A stretch of DNA of 64,000 nucleotides from Phallus indusiatus. Taxonomy: Eukaryota > Basidiomycota > Agaricomycetes > Phallales > Phallaceae. This document shows positions 12,696 to 23,723 of this stretch, piece after piece. The notes beneath the pieces are model-generated. The model saw only the letters and a program-made list of their open reading frames with translations, did not search any database and was not told the origin of the DNA. Within the stretch, counting starts at the first letter, position 1. Each line of letters opens with the position of its first letter. The stretch covers positions 1 to 64,000 of the forward strand of contig JAQFWX010000123.1 in assembly GCA_027605045.1 (NCBI GenBank), written 5' to 3'. The position numbers and the translations under genes were made by a program.

Positions 12696-15268
12696 ATGAC
12701 TAGCACCATGACTTCCCCAACCGCACTCGGCGTTACAACGCTGCTCTTATCCACATTCATAGCTGTCTACTTCGGGAAACGTAGTGGTCAGGGCTACAAT
12801 GCTTCAACCGTCCCCGTAGAATCTGTGAGTAAACTACGGGGTCCGCCTTCTCCATCCTGGCTTGCAGGTAAAACAGATCTGGCTTGTCTGTGCCCAAAGT
12901 GATTTTACGAACGACGATCAGGGCACTTCTCCAAATTCCTCACAGGCGAAAATGCGGAGGACGAGCATAAGAGTTTGATTGGACGATTTGGGCTGGCTTG
13001 TAAAATCAAATTTTTCTTCAATGTAAAGACATTATATTTGGTTACCTTATCATCGGGCTCACAATGAATTTAGAAAGATGCTCTTTATTTGGCTGATCCT
13101 AAAGTCAGTACTGTAACATCGAATCCTTGTTAAGTTTGAGCACTCAGGGTTTTGATAAGGGTCTACAATACGTTTTGAACACATCTGGCTACAATTTCCA
13201 TAAGCGACAGAACGCTAGGGTTAGCAGATTGCTCATAGGAAGCAATATTCTCGGTGTTGAAGGTTCTTATTGCTTGTTCTTCTTCTGTCATCGCTCTCTT
13301 CAAAGCAGTGATCATTAGGTGATGAACATGCTCGACAACGCAGGATGCTCCTTCCGAGCTTCTCACAATCACACATGCATGAAATTGTACCTGCGTTTGC
13401 CCATGTCACGTCCAAAGTAAATGGATATTTTCCAGAGGTTTCAAATGATGACCTTGACGGGGTTTTCTTTGCAGGCTGTTGAACAGTGGAAGGATCTCGT
13501 GGCAGCTAAGCAAGGCAAGGGGTTAATGTTGATTTAAATGTGTGGCTCTCTCGCATCACACTGGATGCACTCGGACAAGGTATTGTCATTTTTAGATTGT
13601 GATGTTCAAGCTCTCAAGCTATGTCGTTAAGCTGTTCTTTCTTACGATTTCGGTGCATTAACGGATAAACCAAGTGAATACGTGATGGCATTCCGCGGTC
13701 TTTTGTCAGTACAAAACTACCAAACCTTTCCATATAAATGTATTGAAAATATAATTTTAGCGTCGACATGTTTAAAGACCGCTCGAACCTTCAGCTGGTC
13801 ATGCAAGCCTTGCTCGGCCGGCTACCAGATTTCGTGGGACGTATCTTATTGAGCCTCTCTATTAAAGGAATGAGCCGATTTGAAGATTTCATGACGGTAT
13901 CATCGAAAATATGTAGCTCCATAATTCTCAGAGAAAAAGAAGCGGTCAGTCTGGGTAAACCGCCAAGCAAGGACCTTTTGAGTATTCTAGGTAAATTCCC
14001 ATCAGACGTCGTGAGCTTATTTTTGAAAATATGAACAATCTAGTTCGTGCAAACATGAACCTAGATCCCAAAAATCAGGTGTCGGATGATGAAATGCTGT
14101 CTCAAATAAAGTATGACTTCAACCCGGTGCTGTTTTGTTGATCATATTATAGTTGTGTTGACGGCGTTTTAATCACAGTACATTCGCTATTGCCGGTCAT
14201 GACACTACGTCATCTATGCTGCAATGGGTTTTCTATGAACTCTCCCGTCATCCTGAGGCACAAGCCAAAATTAGAGAAGAAATTAGGTCTGTCAAAGAAG
14301 CAAGAGGTGTGCAAGAGCTTGGTCCTTCGGAACTGGAATCATTGCAATATACCACAGCTGTCTTGAAGTGGGTTGATTTCATGCTGTTATTGATTTGAGA
14401 AACTTGATTTGTCGACTTGGTACAGAGAAACTCTTAGATTTGATCCTATCGCCATGTTAACTGTGCGCCATGCGGACCGGGACGATATAATTCCGCTAGC
14501 TTATCCAGTCAAAACGGCCTCCGGAAAGGAAGTCAATGCTGTCCATGTGAAACGAGGACAACAAGTTTTGATTTCATTTTACGGCTACAATTTCGTTAAG
14601 GATCTTTGGGGACCGGACGCGGATGTGTGGAATCCGGACAGATTCCTTCGTGAAAGTGAAACCGAGCGCTCCAAGCGTACTTTAGGCGTATATGCTCATT
14701 TGTAAGGATTATTGTTTATACACTTCCGATACTGACTGCAATCTTCAAGAGCGACGTTTAGTAGTGGGGTGCATGCCTGTATTGGGTAAGCTCATATTAT
14801 TGCCACTTGATTTCAGTGCGTGTTAACCTAGCGTATTTAGGTGGCGTTTCGCGTATGTTTCACAATCGAGGTTAAGGGAGATTTTATTTCATTCACTCAT
14901 GTCATTTTAGCCTTTTAGAAATGCTGGCCATCATGACGGGTCTGCTGGAACATTTTGAATTTGCTCCAACCGCCTCGAATCCAACTATCTTGAAAAAGGT
15001 GGCTACGACTGTATACCCCAGTGTCAAAGGGGAAGACGATAGGAAGGCACAAATGCCCCTTTTATCAGACCCGTCTCATAAAAACTGTATGTCTATTTAT
15101 ACAACCCGACTCCTATTGGCGTGTACACGTTTACTCAGCCCGGAATTTAGGGACCGTCTCGTAAATGTTTTCATGTGTAAATACTGTGCGCACTGCTTCA
15201 ATACGATTCCAAAACTGCTTGTATTGCTGCGTGTTGTTGATCACGACGTCATAGTCGCGACCGGATAA
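12696..15268 (+). CDS. Cytochrome P450 monooxygenase, 14 exons, one apparent single-base deletion
   Basis: A microsomal P450: the N-terminal anchor ([17 protein letters not shown]) is followed by the proline-rich hinge LRGPPSPSW. Later landmarks are [17 protein letters not shown] (C helix), the I-helix [12 protein letters not shown], the K-helix ETLR, WNPDRFL, and the haem loop [13 protein letters not shown]. Exons: 12696-12867, 12922-13022, 13074-13103, 13148-13262, 13319-13416, 13475-13579, 13632-13704, 13761-13990, 14044-14110, 14179-14367, 14426-14701, 14750-14785, 14841-14852 and 14911-15268. Exon 13 has only 12 bases. Exon 6 is one base short: after AAKQGKG the conserved [18 protein letters not shown] is in another frame, as if a GGGGG run had lost one G at about 13520. 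The usual Arg two before the haem Cys is His. The last 40 residues look unusual for the family. Confidence 0.87.
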
Positions 15269-15572
15269 TTTGGTCGTGTTCTAGCCCATGAACAAGCCCA
15301 TGAACACGCCGTATTTTGGATTAAGCGTGATTGGTGGTTAGGGGAATCTTTTAGAAATCACCTGTCCCCTAACCACGCAATCAAGTTTCTTCTCTCCTAA
15401 ATTAGAAAACATTTGTTCAACCTTGAGCGCTTCCTTGAGAACTACTAGTGGCCACGCCCGAGTCAGGGAAGAAGAGTCACCTAAATAGTCCTAGTGTTTT
15501 TTTTCGTTCTTGACCTTTTAGTTGCACAACAATTTTGCCTTTCAAAACCAGAATTTACTGATTCACTGAACT

Positions 15573-18500
15573 ATGAGCTCAAGCATGTACGTTTTCTGCC
15601 AATAAATTCCAACTTGAATTTGTTGATTACTAATCCGGTTCAAGACGAGGGGATCATACCCGAGCTGACCGTCGTTATACCGGCTCGTCAACATCGTCGG
15701 AAGATGTTCATTCTATTCCACAACATCATCGAACATCATCAAGTAGAAGTAGTAGGCAAAGAGATAATCAAGACAGAGAGACAACTGATGGAGACGGTCT
15801 AAATCATCCTCACCCTCCTGAAATGACACGAGGTCTTTCAAGAGGCAAAACGCTAGGGATCAGGAAATCGCTTCCTCTATCAGAGAAGGGACAAGCAAAT
15901 GGTGAGATCATTGCACGACTGTCATTGCGTACGCAACATTGAGTTTATTAATTATAGGATTCAGTCGGTTTGATTACGAACAAAAGTACCCAGAGGATCT
16001 GGCTGGCGAAGAAGCCAGCGAGTATGCAAGGGTATGGCTGACATATCTCGATGAGACCGAACAATACGACCGCGATAAAATAGATGGGTGGAAGGATACT
16101 ATTGATGTACTCATGGTTCTGGTACGAAAAACTTTGCTCTAAAAACATGTGTTCCGATCAAGCTAATCAGGCCTTTAGGCGGGTTTATTCTCTGCTGTTG
16201 TAACAACACTCGTAGTCCAAAGCTCTCAAAATCTTCAAACAGACTACCTTCAAGTCTCGGCGTTTCTTCTTTTTGAATCTGTTCAAATACAACGCGCTAT
16301 TGCCACCGGGGTTCCTGTTCAATCCGTCCCCGTTTCTCCCATCAACCCAACCTCTCAATTCAAGCCTTCCGTTACTGACTCGGTTGTCAACGGTTTATGG
16401 TTTACAAGTCTTGCCCTGGCACTCTCGACAGCTCTTCTCGCTGTGCTGACCAAACAATGGTTATACCAATATACCTCGCTCACCTTCGGAACGCCGAGAG
16501 AGCGGTGTCGTCTAAGACAGTTTCGTTTCCAAGGGCTGGAAATTTGGAAGGTTGCCCTTATTATAGAACTTCTTCCAGTTCTTATACATATCGCGTTGGC
16601 CCTATTCTTAGCAGGCTTGGTCATCTTCCTTATACCCTTGAAACTAGAAGTCGCCTGGGCTATCGGCGTTATAACAGGCATAACATATGCATGTTACATT
16701 TTATCGGTTTTAATTCCTATTTGGGATCCACAATGCCCATACACAATTCCCTTGACGATATACCTTCGAGATTCATGGAAATCACTTCGGTACGGTTGGC
16801 ATTGGCTCATGGACTTTGGCCTCTCTTATGAAACACGCGGACGCAAAGTCTATACGATAGTCATAGGAGATACAGCAAAGCTGTTCAAAACCCTTTACCC
16901 TGCTGCTGCACCTCGTCTCTACAAGTCCTGTTCAGATATCTTCTCTAACATCTTACGACATTCGAAAAAAGTCAAATCATTGATCAAATCCCGTCTCCGC
17001 CTACGCTTTCAGTTCTCGCAAACAGATCTATATCTCCGAAGTCATAGGGAGCATGAAGCAAACGTAGTCCGGCAGAACGGGAGCGTAGTCGATGCAGGGG
17101 CTATATCATGGCTCTACACCGTTTCCTCCAACCCAAGTGTACGGAGAATCACTACACAAGCTATCGGCGGTTTGCCTTATGGTATCAACGAACATATATG
17201 GATCGAAGATCGGGCGGTTTACCAATACATCGACGAGTTCTCCGATTTACGGGACTTCTCAGCACCGCAAGTAAGCACGCTTCGCCGTCTAATTCAGTCG
17301 TGGTTGCACTACGAAAGCGATGAAGGCGATGATTTCATCTGGTTTCCCAGCACTCGCAAAGTAAGAGGCTACGAGCCTGATTTTGCCGATTTGTGCAATT
17401 TTCTTCGCTCGGATCCCGCGGGCACGCTTGTAGAATGTTTGCAGGGCAATATGCAGGAAGTCTATCGGCCCTTGACTGTTTGGTCTTTTTTATTTCGAAC
17501 TGCGGAACATCGGAGTGCCTTGGCTGTCGCACTTTTGACTTGGGCGCCAGGCGATAATTTGTTCACTTGGGACGACCGACGTGTAGTCCCCGTCCCGGGA
17601 AAAGAGCAGTTGACTTTATCAGAAACGTCGATTCGGCATCCACATATATTCGGAAGATGGGTTTTCAACTACCTTTGCAAATTTTTCGACGTTACAATGG
17701 ACAAGAAACATTCGCGGTTCATTCATCTTGAGAAAGACTATTATATTCGATATTCACTATTCAAAACCATTTATCATGCTCTGAGCCGACCGACCTTAGA
17801 ATCCGAATTCTCCAGATGGAATTCCTTCCTCATCAAAATAAGTTTGTTCTATCTCGTACGAAATTTTGAAACTTATGTTACGGCCCAAGAGCTCAATTTG
17901 GACGATTTTGGAGAATTATGCAAAGCCTTTGAACAGGATGTTATTTGGTCGGACGCGTTTTTCAATGATCAGGCGGTGGTTCCTCAAACCCGCGCTCGTG
18001 CCTTCCAGATCTACAATATTCTTCGGATGGAACACATGTCAGAACCTCTTCACGACAAAACAGTTCATTGCGCATACCATCATTTGGTCCAAGCTGATAC
18101 ACCACGATGGGTTCCTGCATCGGAATCTTGTCAAACAGCTCTACTTTTACTTTCAGTTCTAACTCTTCCGAAGTTTTGTAAATTCCTCTGTACCTTACAA
18201 GATCCGGAACTAGCTCTCGTTTTGTCCTACGCGAAACAGGGTTTCACACCCTCCCACTCGGAGAAGTTCGTTTCCGTATACAAAATCGCTTCCCGAAATC
18301 CTTCTTCTAAACTTTACCATATTCTTTACGATCCTGCCGTTCTCGAGGAGATCTGCAAATGTATGTCAAGCCCCGAATGCTCTGGATATATCTACCGAAT
18401 CGCGCGTCTAGACCCTTTGAATCCGAATTGGAAGTACTGTTATAGGCGACTTTTAATGTCCATTGAGGCCGCTTTGGAGACTTCCATGGGTCACGGTCGC

Positions 18501-18770
18501 GAGGATATCCCCCCGTTCTATCAAGCATATCGGAAAGAATGGTTCTTATTATATTCAGTCTGTCATCGCCTTCGTTCTATTCTGAAAATAGACCTTTCGG
18601 GAACTGAGTTCGCATTACGAGAGTTGACTAATATTTTCCCTGAGCATAGTCCAGACAGGATCAACAAATTGAATGACTTGCTTCGTCAAAGGGAGGCAGT
18701 ACGTTCTCATTTCCCACAAAAAATGTTTTTGATATCTTACCGGATTTTCTGGATCATAGTTTTCGCATAG
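15573..18770 (+). CDS. DUF6535-domain membrane protein
   Basis: Exons 15573-15586 (14 bases), 15645-15901, 15958-16121 and 16179-18770 join in frame to 1008 residues. The first 100 residues are Ser/Arg/His-rich and low in complexity. DUF6535 follows: ARVWLTYLDETEQYDRDKI, a first membrane segment AGLFSAVVTTLVVQSSQ, then SLALALSTALLAVLTKQWLYQY, LLPVLIHIALALFLAGLVIF and VITGITYACYILSVLIPI. The remaining 700 residues are soluble and mostly helical with no motif I know. The family is restricted to basidiomycetes, is often present in many copies per genome, and has no known function. The short first exon was chosen because its phase restores an uninterrupted frame from the only upstream ATG. Confidence 0.82.
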
Positions 18771-19293
18771 GTTATCGCACGTTTTTGACGCTTTTGAGAC
18801 AAGATTGATTAAAACTTTATACCCGGCCAACTGCTCGACAGATTCCAATGAGAAACCCGAAGATACCCCCGAGCAGGATATGGTATGATAATGAAGTGGG
18901 AAACAGATGTAAATAGAGTTCGCTGTTTGGACATTCAGTCATTTCTTGAAAACTTGTTGGTTCTAATATCCTGATCATTTGTGCGTTGCTTTTTGATTGA
19001 GGTTGTCAAAGGATACTTTGGTAGGTTAGAAAGATAGATCTTTGTAGGATAATACTACCCTTATTGCTGATGTTGTTATCGTGATGTTTTCACTCAACCG
19101 TCGGATATAAACGGTCTCTGAACCGGATTTCGTGGTAGGTCCGTAATAAGAGTACATGGCTCGTAATTTAATGTTTTATTCAAATAGATATGTTTATATC
19201 GAGAAAAAGTCATAATTTGATACATTGACTGGTAAATAATTGCTTTGTCGGTTTCATTCACGAACACATTAGAGCTGGCATGGCGGTGGATCA
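18771..19293. other. Convergent intergenic region
   Basis: The genes on both sides run towards each other, so this half kilobase should hold two 3' ends. No coding frame or structured RNA is visible. Confidence 0.45.
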
Positions 19294-20866
19294 TCATCTT
19301 CTGATAGTATTTGATGCTTTATGCTGAATATTAAAAATCTTAGGAAGCGACGATTGAGGAATAACAACGACACGGACATTCTCTGATAACATCGGCAAGC
19401 AGGACCTGAAACATTTCCATACTTTGGGGGAAAAAACCAGGAATTTCACAGGGTATCCTCTTTCCCGCCGTGCCTTAGAATAAGCACTAAGGGTAGTCAC
19501 GTAAGTGCCATTGAGTGGTTCTTCGAGCTGGATAATTATTTGGCGTAACAGGGGACAAGGAGGTTTACCATCTTGTGTCGAGAATCCTAGTATGGATAAA
19601 CATTGCAGAAACGCCTGGTCTTTGGGGCTGTAGCTCGGCATAGCTTTTTGCCTGAGACCCAGGTACTGAAGATTTACCATGTCAGAGAGAATTCTAAAAA
19701 ACATCATCTTGACTGAGAACCTCTCCCACCATAATAATTCGAGGTTAAGGTGAGTGATACGAGAAAAATCAACGGATTTCGCCAAGATATCACCCCATGT
19801 TCCAATCCGAAAAGCTGAGTCATTACGTTAGTTTATTTCCCTCGAGGTTATCGGAATCTCTATGGGCTACATTATCGTCTGGGATGATGAACGGGGAGTG
19901 TTGAAATAGAACGTTGAGGTTTGTGGAATGGACTTGGGGCATAAGCTCCAACAAAGGCGGCGAATCCTCAAACGAATGGTCAGCCAGTACAGTAATGTTC
20001 CACTTAACGTTTGAGGGGAAAGTCAGATATTCATTAATAAATTTCATTAACTTGTGTGAGTTGTACGCTTGGAGCATGAGGTTTCGCAAATGTGGTAAAT
20101 TGACAGGTTCTCGAGAAAGGGCTGGTAGCCAGGCTCTGTCCGTCACCATTTCGCGTTTGAGATAGATGCCAATCACTTCGAGAGAGGGCGAAGCCTCAAA
20201 AAACGCAAGCACGGTCCGAAAGTTCGCATTTTCATCGCACGATAAATGAACCTCAGACAGACGATTAAATAACGAGCTGTTAAATTGTGGATATGGCATG
20301 GAAACTTGATAATTCAAGCTTTTCAGGTTAGGTGCAGATCCTGAAAATAAATTCTTTAAGACTATCCGCTGAAAATAAGGACTAGCGCTGAAAGAAAAGG
20401 TTTGTAGCATCGGCGCAGGAGATCGAAGGGACGATAGGAGCTGCCCAATCGGTGGCGCACGGGATGTTGTTTGGTTTTCGATATACACGCGCAATGACTC
20501 GAATCGATCTATATTCTGAAAAATGACGGAAAGCACGGCTGACAAGCCCTTGTACCTTAGTACGCGATCCTCTATGATAAGAGAAACGTTTAATGGAGCT
20601 GACTGAGATCGGGGAACCAACTCTTTAATACCACTGGGTTTGACGTCGGGAATTGATAAATCCGTCCACATCATCCGATCAGACAAGAGAGCACACCTCC
20701 ATGCACGGCAAACACAAGACGCGGACAAGGGCGGTGCGAGTCTTTGGATTGTCGAGAAATCTCCGCTGTGTGGGAGTGGTTTTAGCGTGTATGTATTGGC
20801 GTGAATGATTATTTGTCGAAAGACGTCATATGGAAGATTGTTGATTGAAGGTGGTTGAGAGCTCAT
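19294..20866 (-). CDS. F-box protein, two segments whose junction is unresolved
   Basis: The N-terminus MSSQPPSINNLPYDVFRQII with SASCVCRAWRCALLSDRMMW is a typical F-box, the motif that binds Skp1 and recruits substrates to an SCF ubiquitin ligase. The rest has the leucine-spaced character of degenerate LRRs seen in agaricomycete F-box proteins (for example RNLMLQAYNSHKLMKF; VNLQYLGLRQ). The first segment reads 20866 to about 19823, the second from about 19810 to 19294 in a different frame starting near FRIGTWGDILAKSV. I found no intron with consistent phase between them; a one-base change near 19820 would join them. Function inferred from the F-box only; the target is unknown. Confidence 0.68.
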
Positions 20867-22159
20867 TTTCTGAGTGGTCGGAGGGGGGAAATTAAGGCAA
20901 GTGGGAGTAAAGGTAAAGGATGAGGGAGAAATGAAGTTGTATTAGTGAAACGAGGCGTTCCATTATATATGAAAACCAACTCATGAGTCAAAATTGTTGG
21001 ACAAAAATTAAAAAAGACAGGGTGTGGGAACGAGATACACTTCTTGCTCGAGGGTGGTGTCCGGACTCTGTTCTTGAGTGTGGTGTAATTGAATAATCCA
21101 TATGACCTTGATACTATACATGAATTAGTAGAGCATGAACTGAAAACTCAAAGATCTTAATGTACCAACCAAGCTCGTGTTGATGTGTGAGTCCTTTAAG
21201 TCTCGAAAAGCCTAGCCCTATGCATTGAGAGTACTTCCCCTTTGTGGTTGATCTTGACTCGCTGCTCAGGTTTCCCTTGCGTTCTGGTCTTGAAGCCTTC
21301 GGACGTGCCGTCCTGTCTATATCTCGATAATTTCAAACGGACAGTGAACTTTACTTTCGCCGTCCATCAAAAGGGCGGTCCAATGTTGAATGGACTCGAG
21401 ATTGAGGTCCGTGGACATTGGACAAAGGGACAAAGGACGGTTGGTTATCGCAATTACGTAATACGAATGAATTATCGTCTTCTCACGGTCTCACCGGACG
21501 AGAAGATGGATGAGAATCTACATTTCGTCTGCCTGAGGGTTAAGACCTGTCTCCCAAGATACAGTAGACAGCTTTCGAATCTGATTAACTCTACGGTACA
21601 GAAAGCCTCAGGACGACATGTTAAGCTTTGGGGTATCGAGCGATATGGGCTTCAGTTTCTTCCTCGGCGTACTGGCTCGCTGAAGTGGACTTAACATGTT
21701 TCGGAACGAGGACAAGATATATGATATTCGTGTCGATGCAGGTAGAAGAGCTGATTTCGCTGCTTGCGTGCGAAAGCGAGAGCATGGCCATATCACTATC
21801 GGGTATCGTTATGAAGCTCATGTAAAGTCACTGCTGGCAAGGTTTTGGTTTGAGGTGTGTTTTAAGGCGACAGCTGCAGTCAGGAAGGGATCAGATTATG
21901 AGAAAAACATGTTACAAAGCTGAGAAGTAACGTACGAATCACAAGTTACCTACCGGTTAAGGTGGTTAGACCTTGCTCTTAATAGACCAAACAGTTTCGA
22001 GCTGGTGCGTCAGACCATTCTGATAGTCCTCTTGGAGTGAACAAACAGGTCATCGAAAAAGAGCTGCTTGACGGTAGCGCAGGGTTGGTATCCATTACGG
22101 ACTCGAACGAACGTTGTCGGTATTTACCTTGTATAGCCGTTTGCTGTCAGCCCGAATGC

Positions 22160-22650
22160 CGAAAAGCTGACTCTTAAGGTGATTTCAGCATATCTATTTT
22201 CTGCTGTAAAGCCACAGAGAAACGTGTTATATGAATATCTGTGAGATAAAAAAGGTACAGAAGGAACAAACCCGTGATATTTGCGTGATATACAGTATGG
22301 TCGGCGGTCGCGCTCGAGTACCTGATGACAAGGGTACGACGTTCTCTTAGAATGTATTTGGCGATGTAAATTTGACCCTCGTTGCAGCCTTTAGGTGATG
22401 GATTTTGGAACCAAAGACCCCTTTCGACTGAGAAACAAAAGTACGTTCGCGATGAGCACTTGGGACGGTACGGGACGCATGCCTCGAAACGGCTTCGGCT
22501 AAACTGTTCGCGATCACACCAAATGAACAAGAGATGTAATGTGAAACCTGAACGCGCTATTTGGGCTTATTTCCATGTGGTACGCCGATGGATTGCTTGA
22601 AGCTCGTCGAAGCGGTAGAAGACGGTACATTCATAGTCAGAATGATCTAA
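22160..22650. repeat. NLR upstream flank block, copy upstream of NLR A
   Basis: Stretches such as tttctgctgtaaag, gaatatctgtgagataaa with gaacaaaccc, and atttggcgatgtaa occur in the same order as at 42950-43170. They recur in weaker form at 32110-32320 and 39900-40080. The block is diverged and lies about 1.1 kb before the NLR A start codon. Confidence 0.5.
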
Positions 22651-23658
22651 TCAACAAGTGTTGGAAAAGGTTTCACCAAATCCACCTATCTTTTTTAACG
22701 ACAAATTGGAGGGATTCATGCAGAGGAAATATAAGGGAATAATGTACACACTTCCTGGTATATTTCGCAAAAAGCCGCTGGCACTTACAACTTTGCGCAC
22801 GACCAACCTGGGCCGAAGTCTGTTGATATCTAATGAATAGAATGAAAATATTAGCAAAAACATAAGATAGGTCAAAAACAGTGCGTTGGCTTACTTCTTC
22901 TTCGTTAAAGCGATCTGAGGAAACAAAAACAACGGGAGTTCGGGCTTTGTAAGCCGAACCGATGATGTGACCCGTTCAACGCGATTTGCACCACATCTCT
23001 AGCCCAATATCAGCCTGCCCCACCCCCTGTTGTTGTGCTCTGGGTTCATGCAGAATAACAGGAAGGATCCAATTCCAGGCTGGATTATGGATAGGCTGTT
23101 GCCGGGTCGGGGGAATGTGGGCAGCGTGCAGGATGCGGCGGCTGCCAGAATGCCATTGCATATGGGACCTTGAAGCTTGAAAGTGTTTACTAGTTCAATA
23201 CAAAATTGCCGAATTCAGCGAAGAGCGTGTCGAGGGCATCATCAGGCGAATAAGGCGATCAATTCGCGACACTTTTAGGCTTCTTATGTGCTGGGCAATG
23301 GCTCGGGACAGGATAGGCAACTTTAATACGCCGTGTTACGAAGCTGGATATCGATCTTTCGAATAAGTATAGGCGAGACGCGCGTTATGGGAAACTAATT
23401 TCTTTGCTGTGAAAGACTGTGAGGGTCATCATCGCAATACGTTCTTGAAGGTTTGAGCAGCAAGTGAGGGCTGAGCGCTCTGAATCACGAGATCCTAAGA
23501 CGTTCCTGGTCTTTACGTATAGAAGCATGTCTTGACTTAAACCAATGAAGATAAGCAACGAAGCGGCAAGACAAGATAGCTGAGATCCATATCCGGCTCA
23601 AGGCGTCTTAAAGGCAACTTTCGCCCCACGGATATTGAATCTTGATTGCAGTGCGCGC

Positions 23659-23671
23659 AGTACTCAGTACT
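23659..23671 (+). promoter_or_regulatory. Shared element upstream of NLR A
   Basis: The 13 bases agtactcagtact lie about 55 bases before the NLR A start codon. NLR B has ggtgctcagtactt and NLR C has cagtactcagtatt at the same distance, giving a common core of TRCTCAGTA. It may be a promoter or transcription-start element, or simply sequence kept since duplication. Confidence 0.4.
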
Positions 23672-23723
23672 AGTAGCACGAATAGTCTGCTCATTACTTA
23701 CAACTGTTCAACGGAATTTGGTT

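Larger units (their letters stand above)
20867..23723. other. 2.9 kb upstream of NLR copy A, with one repeated flank block
   Basis: No gene supported. The region 22160-22650 is related to the upstream flanks of the other NLR copies (see repeats). A GC-richer stretch at 22985-23160 stands out in composition but contains no recognisable feature. An open frame at 21242-21694 (150 codons) has no motif and is listed only as unexplained. Confidence 0.4.
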
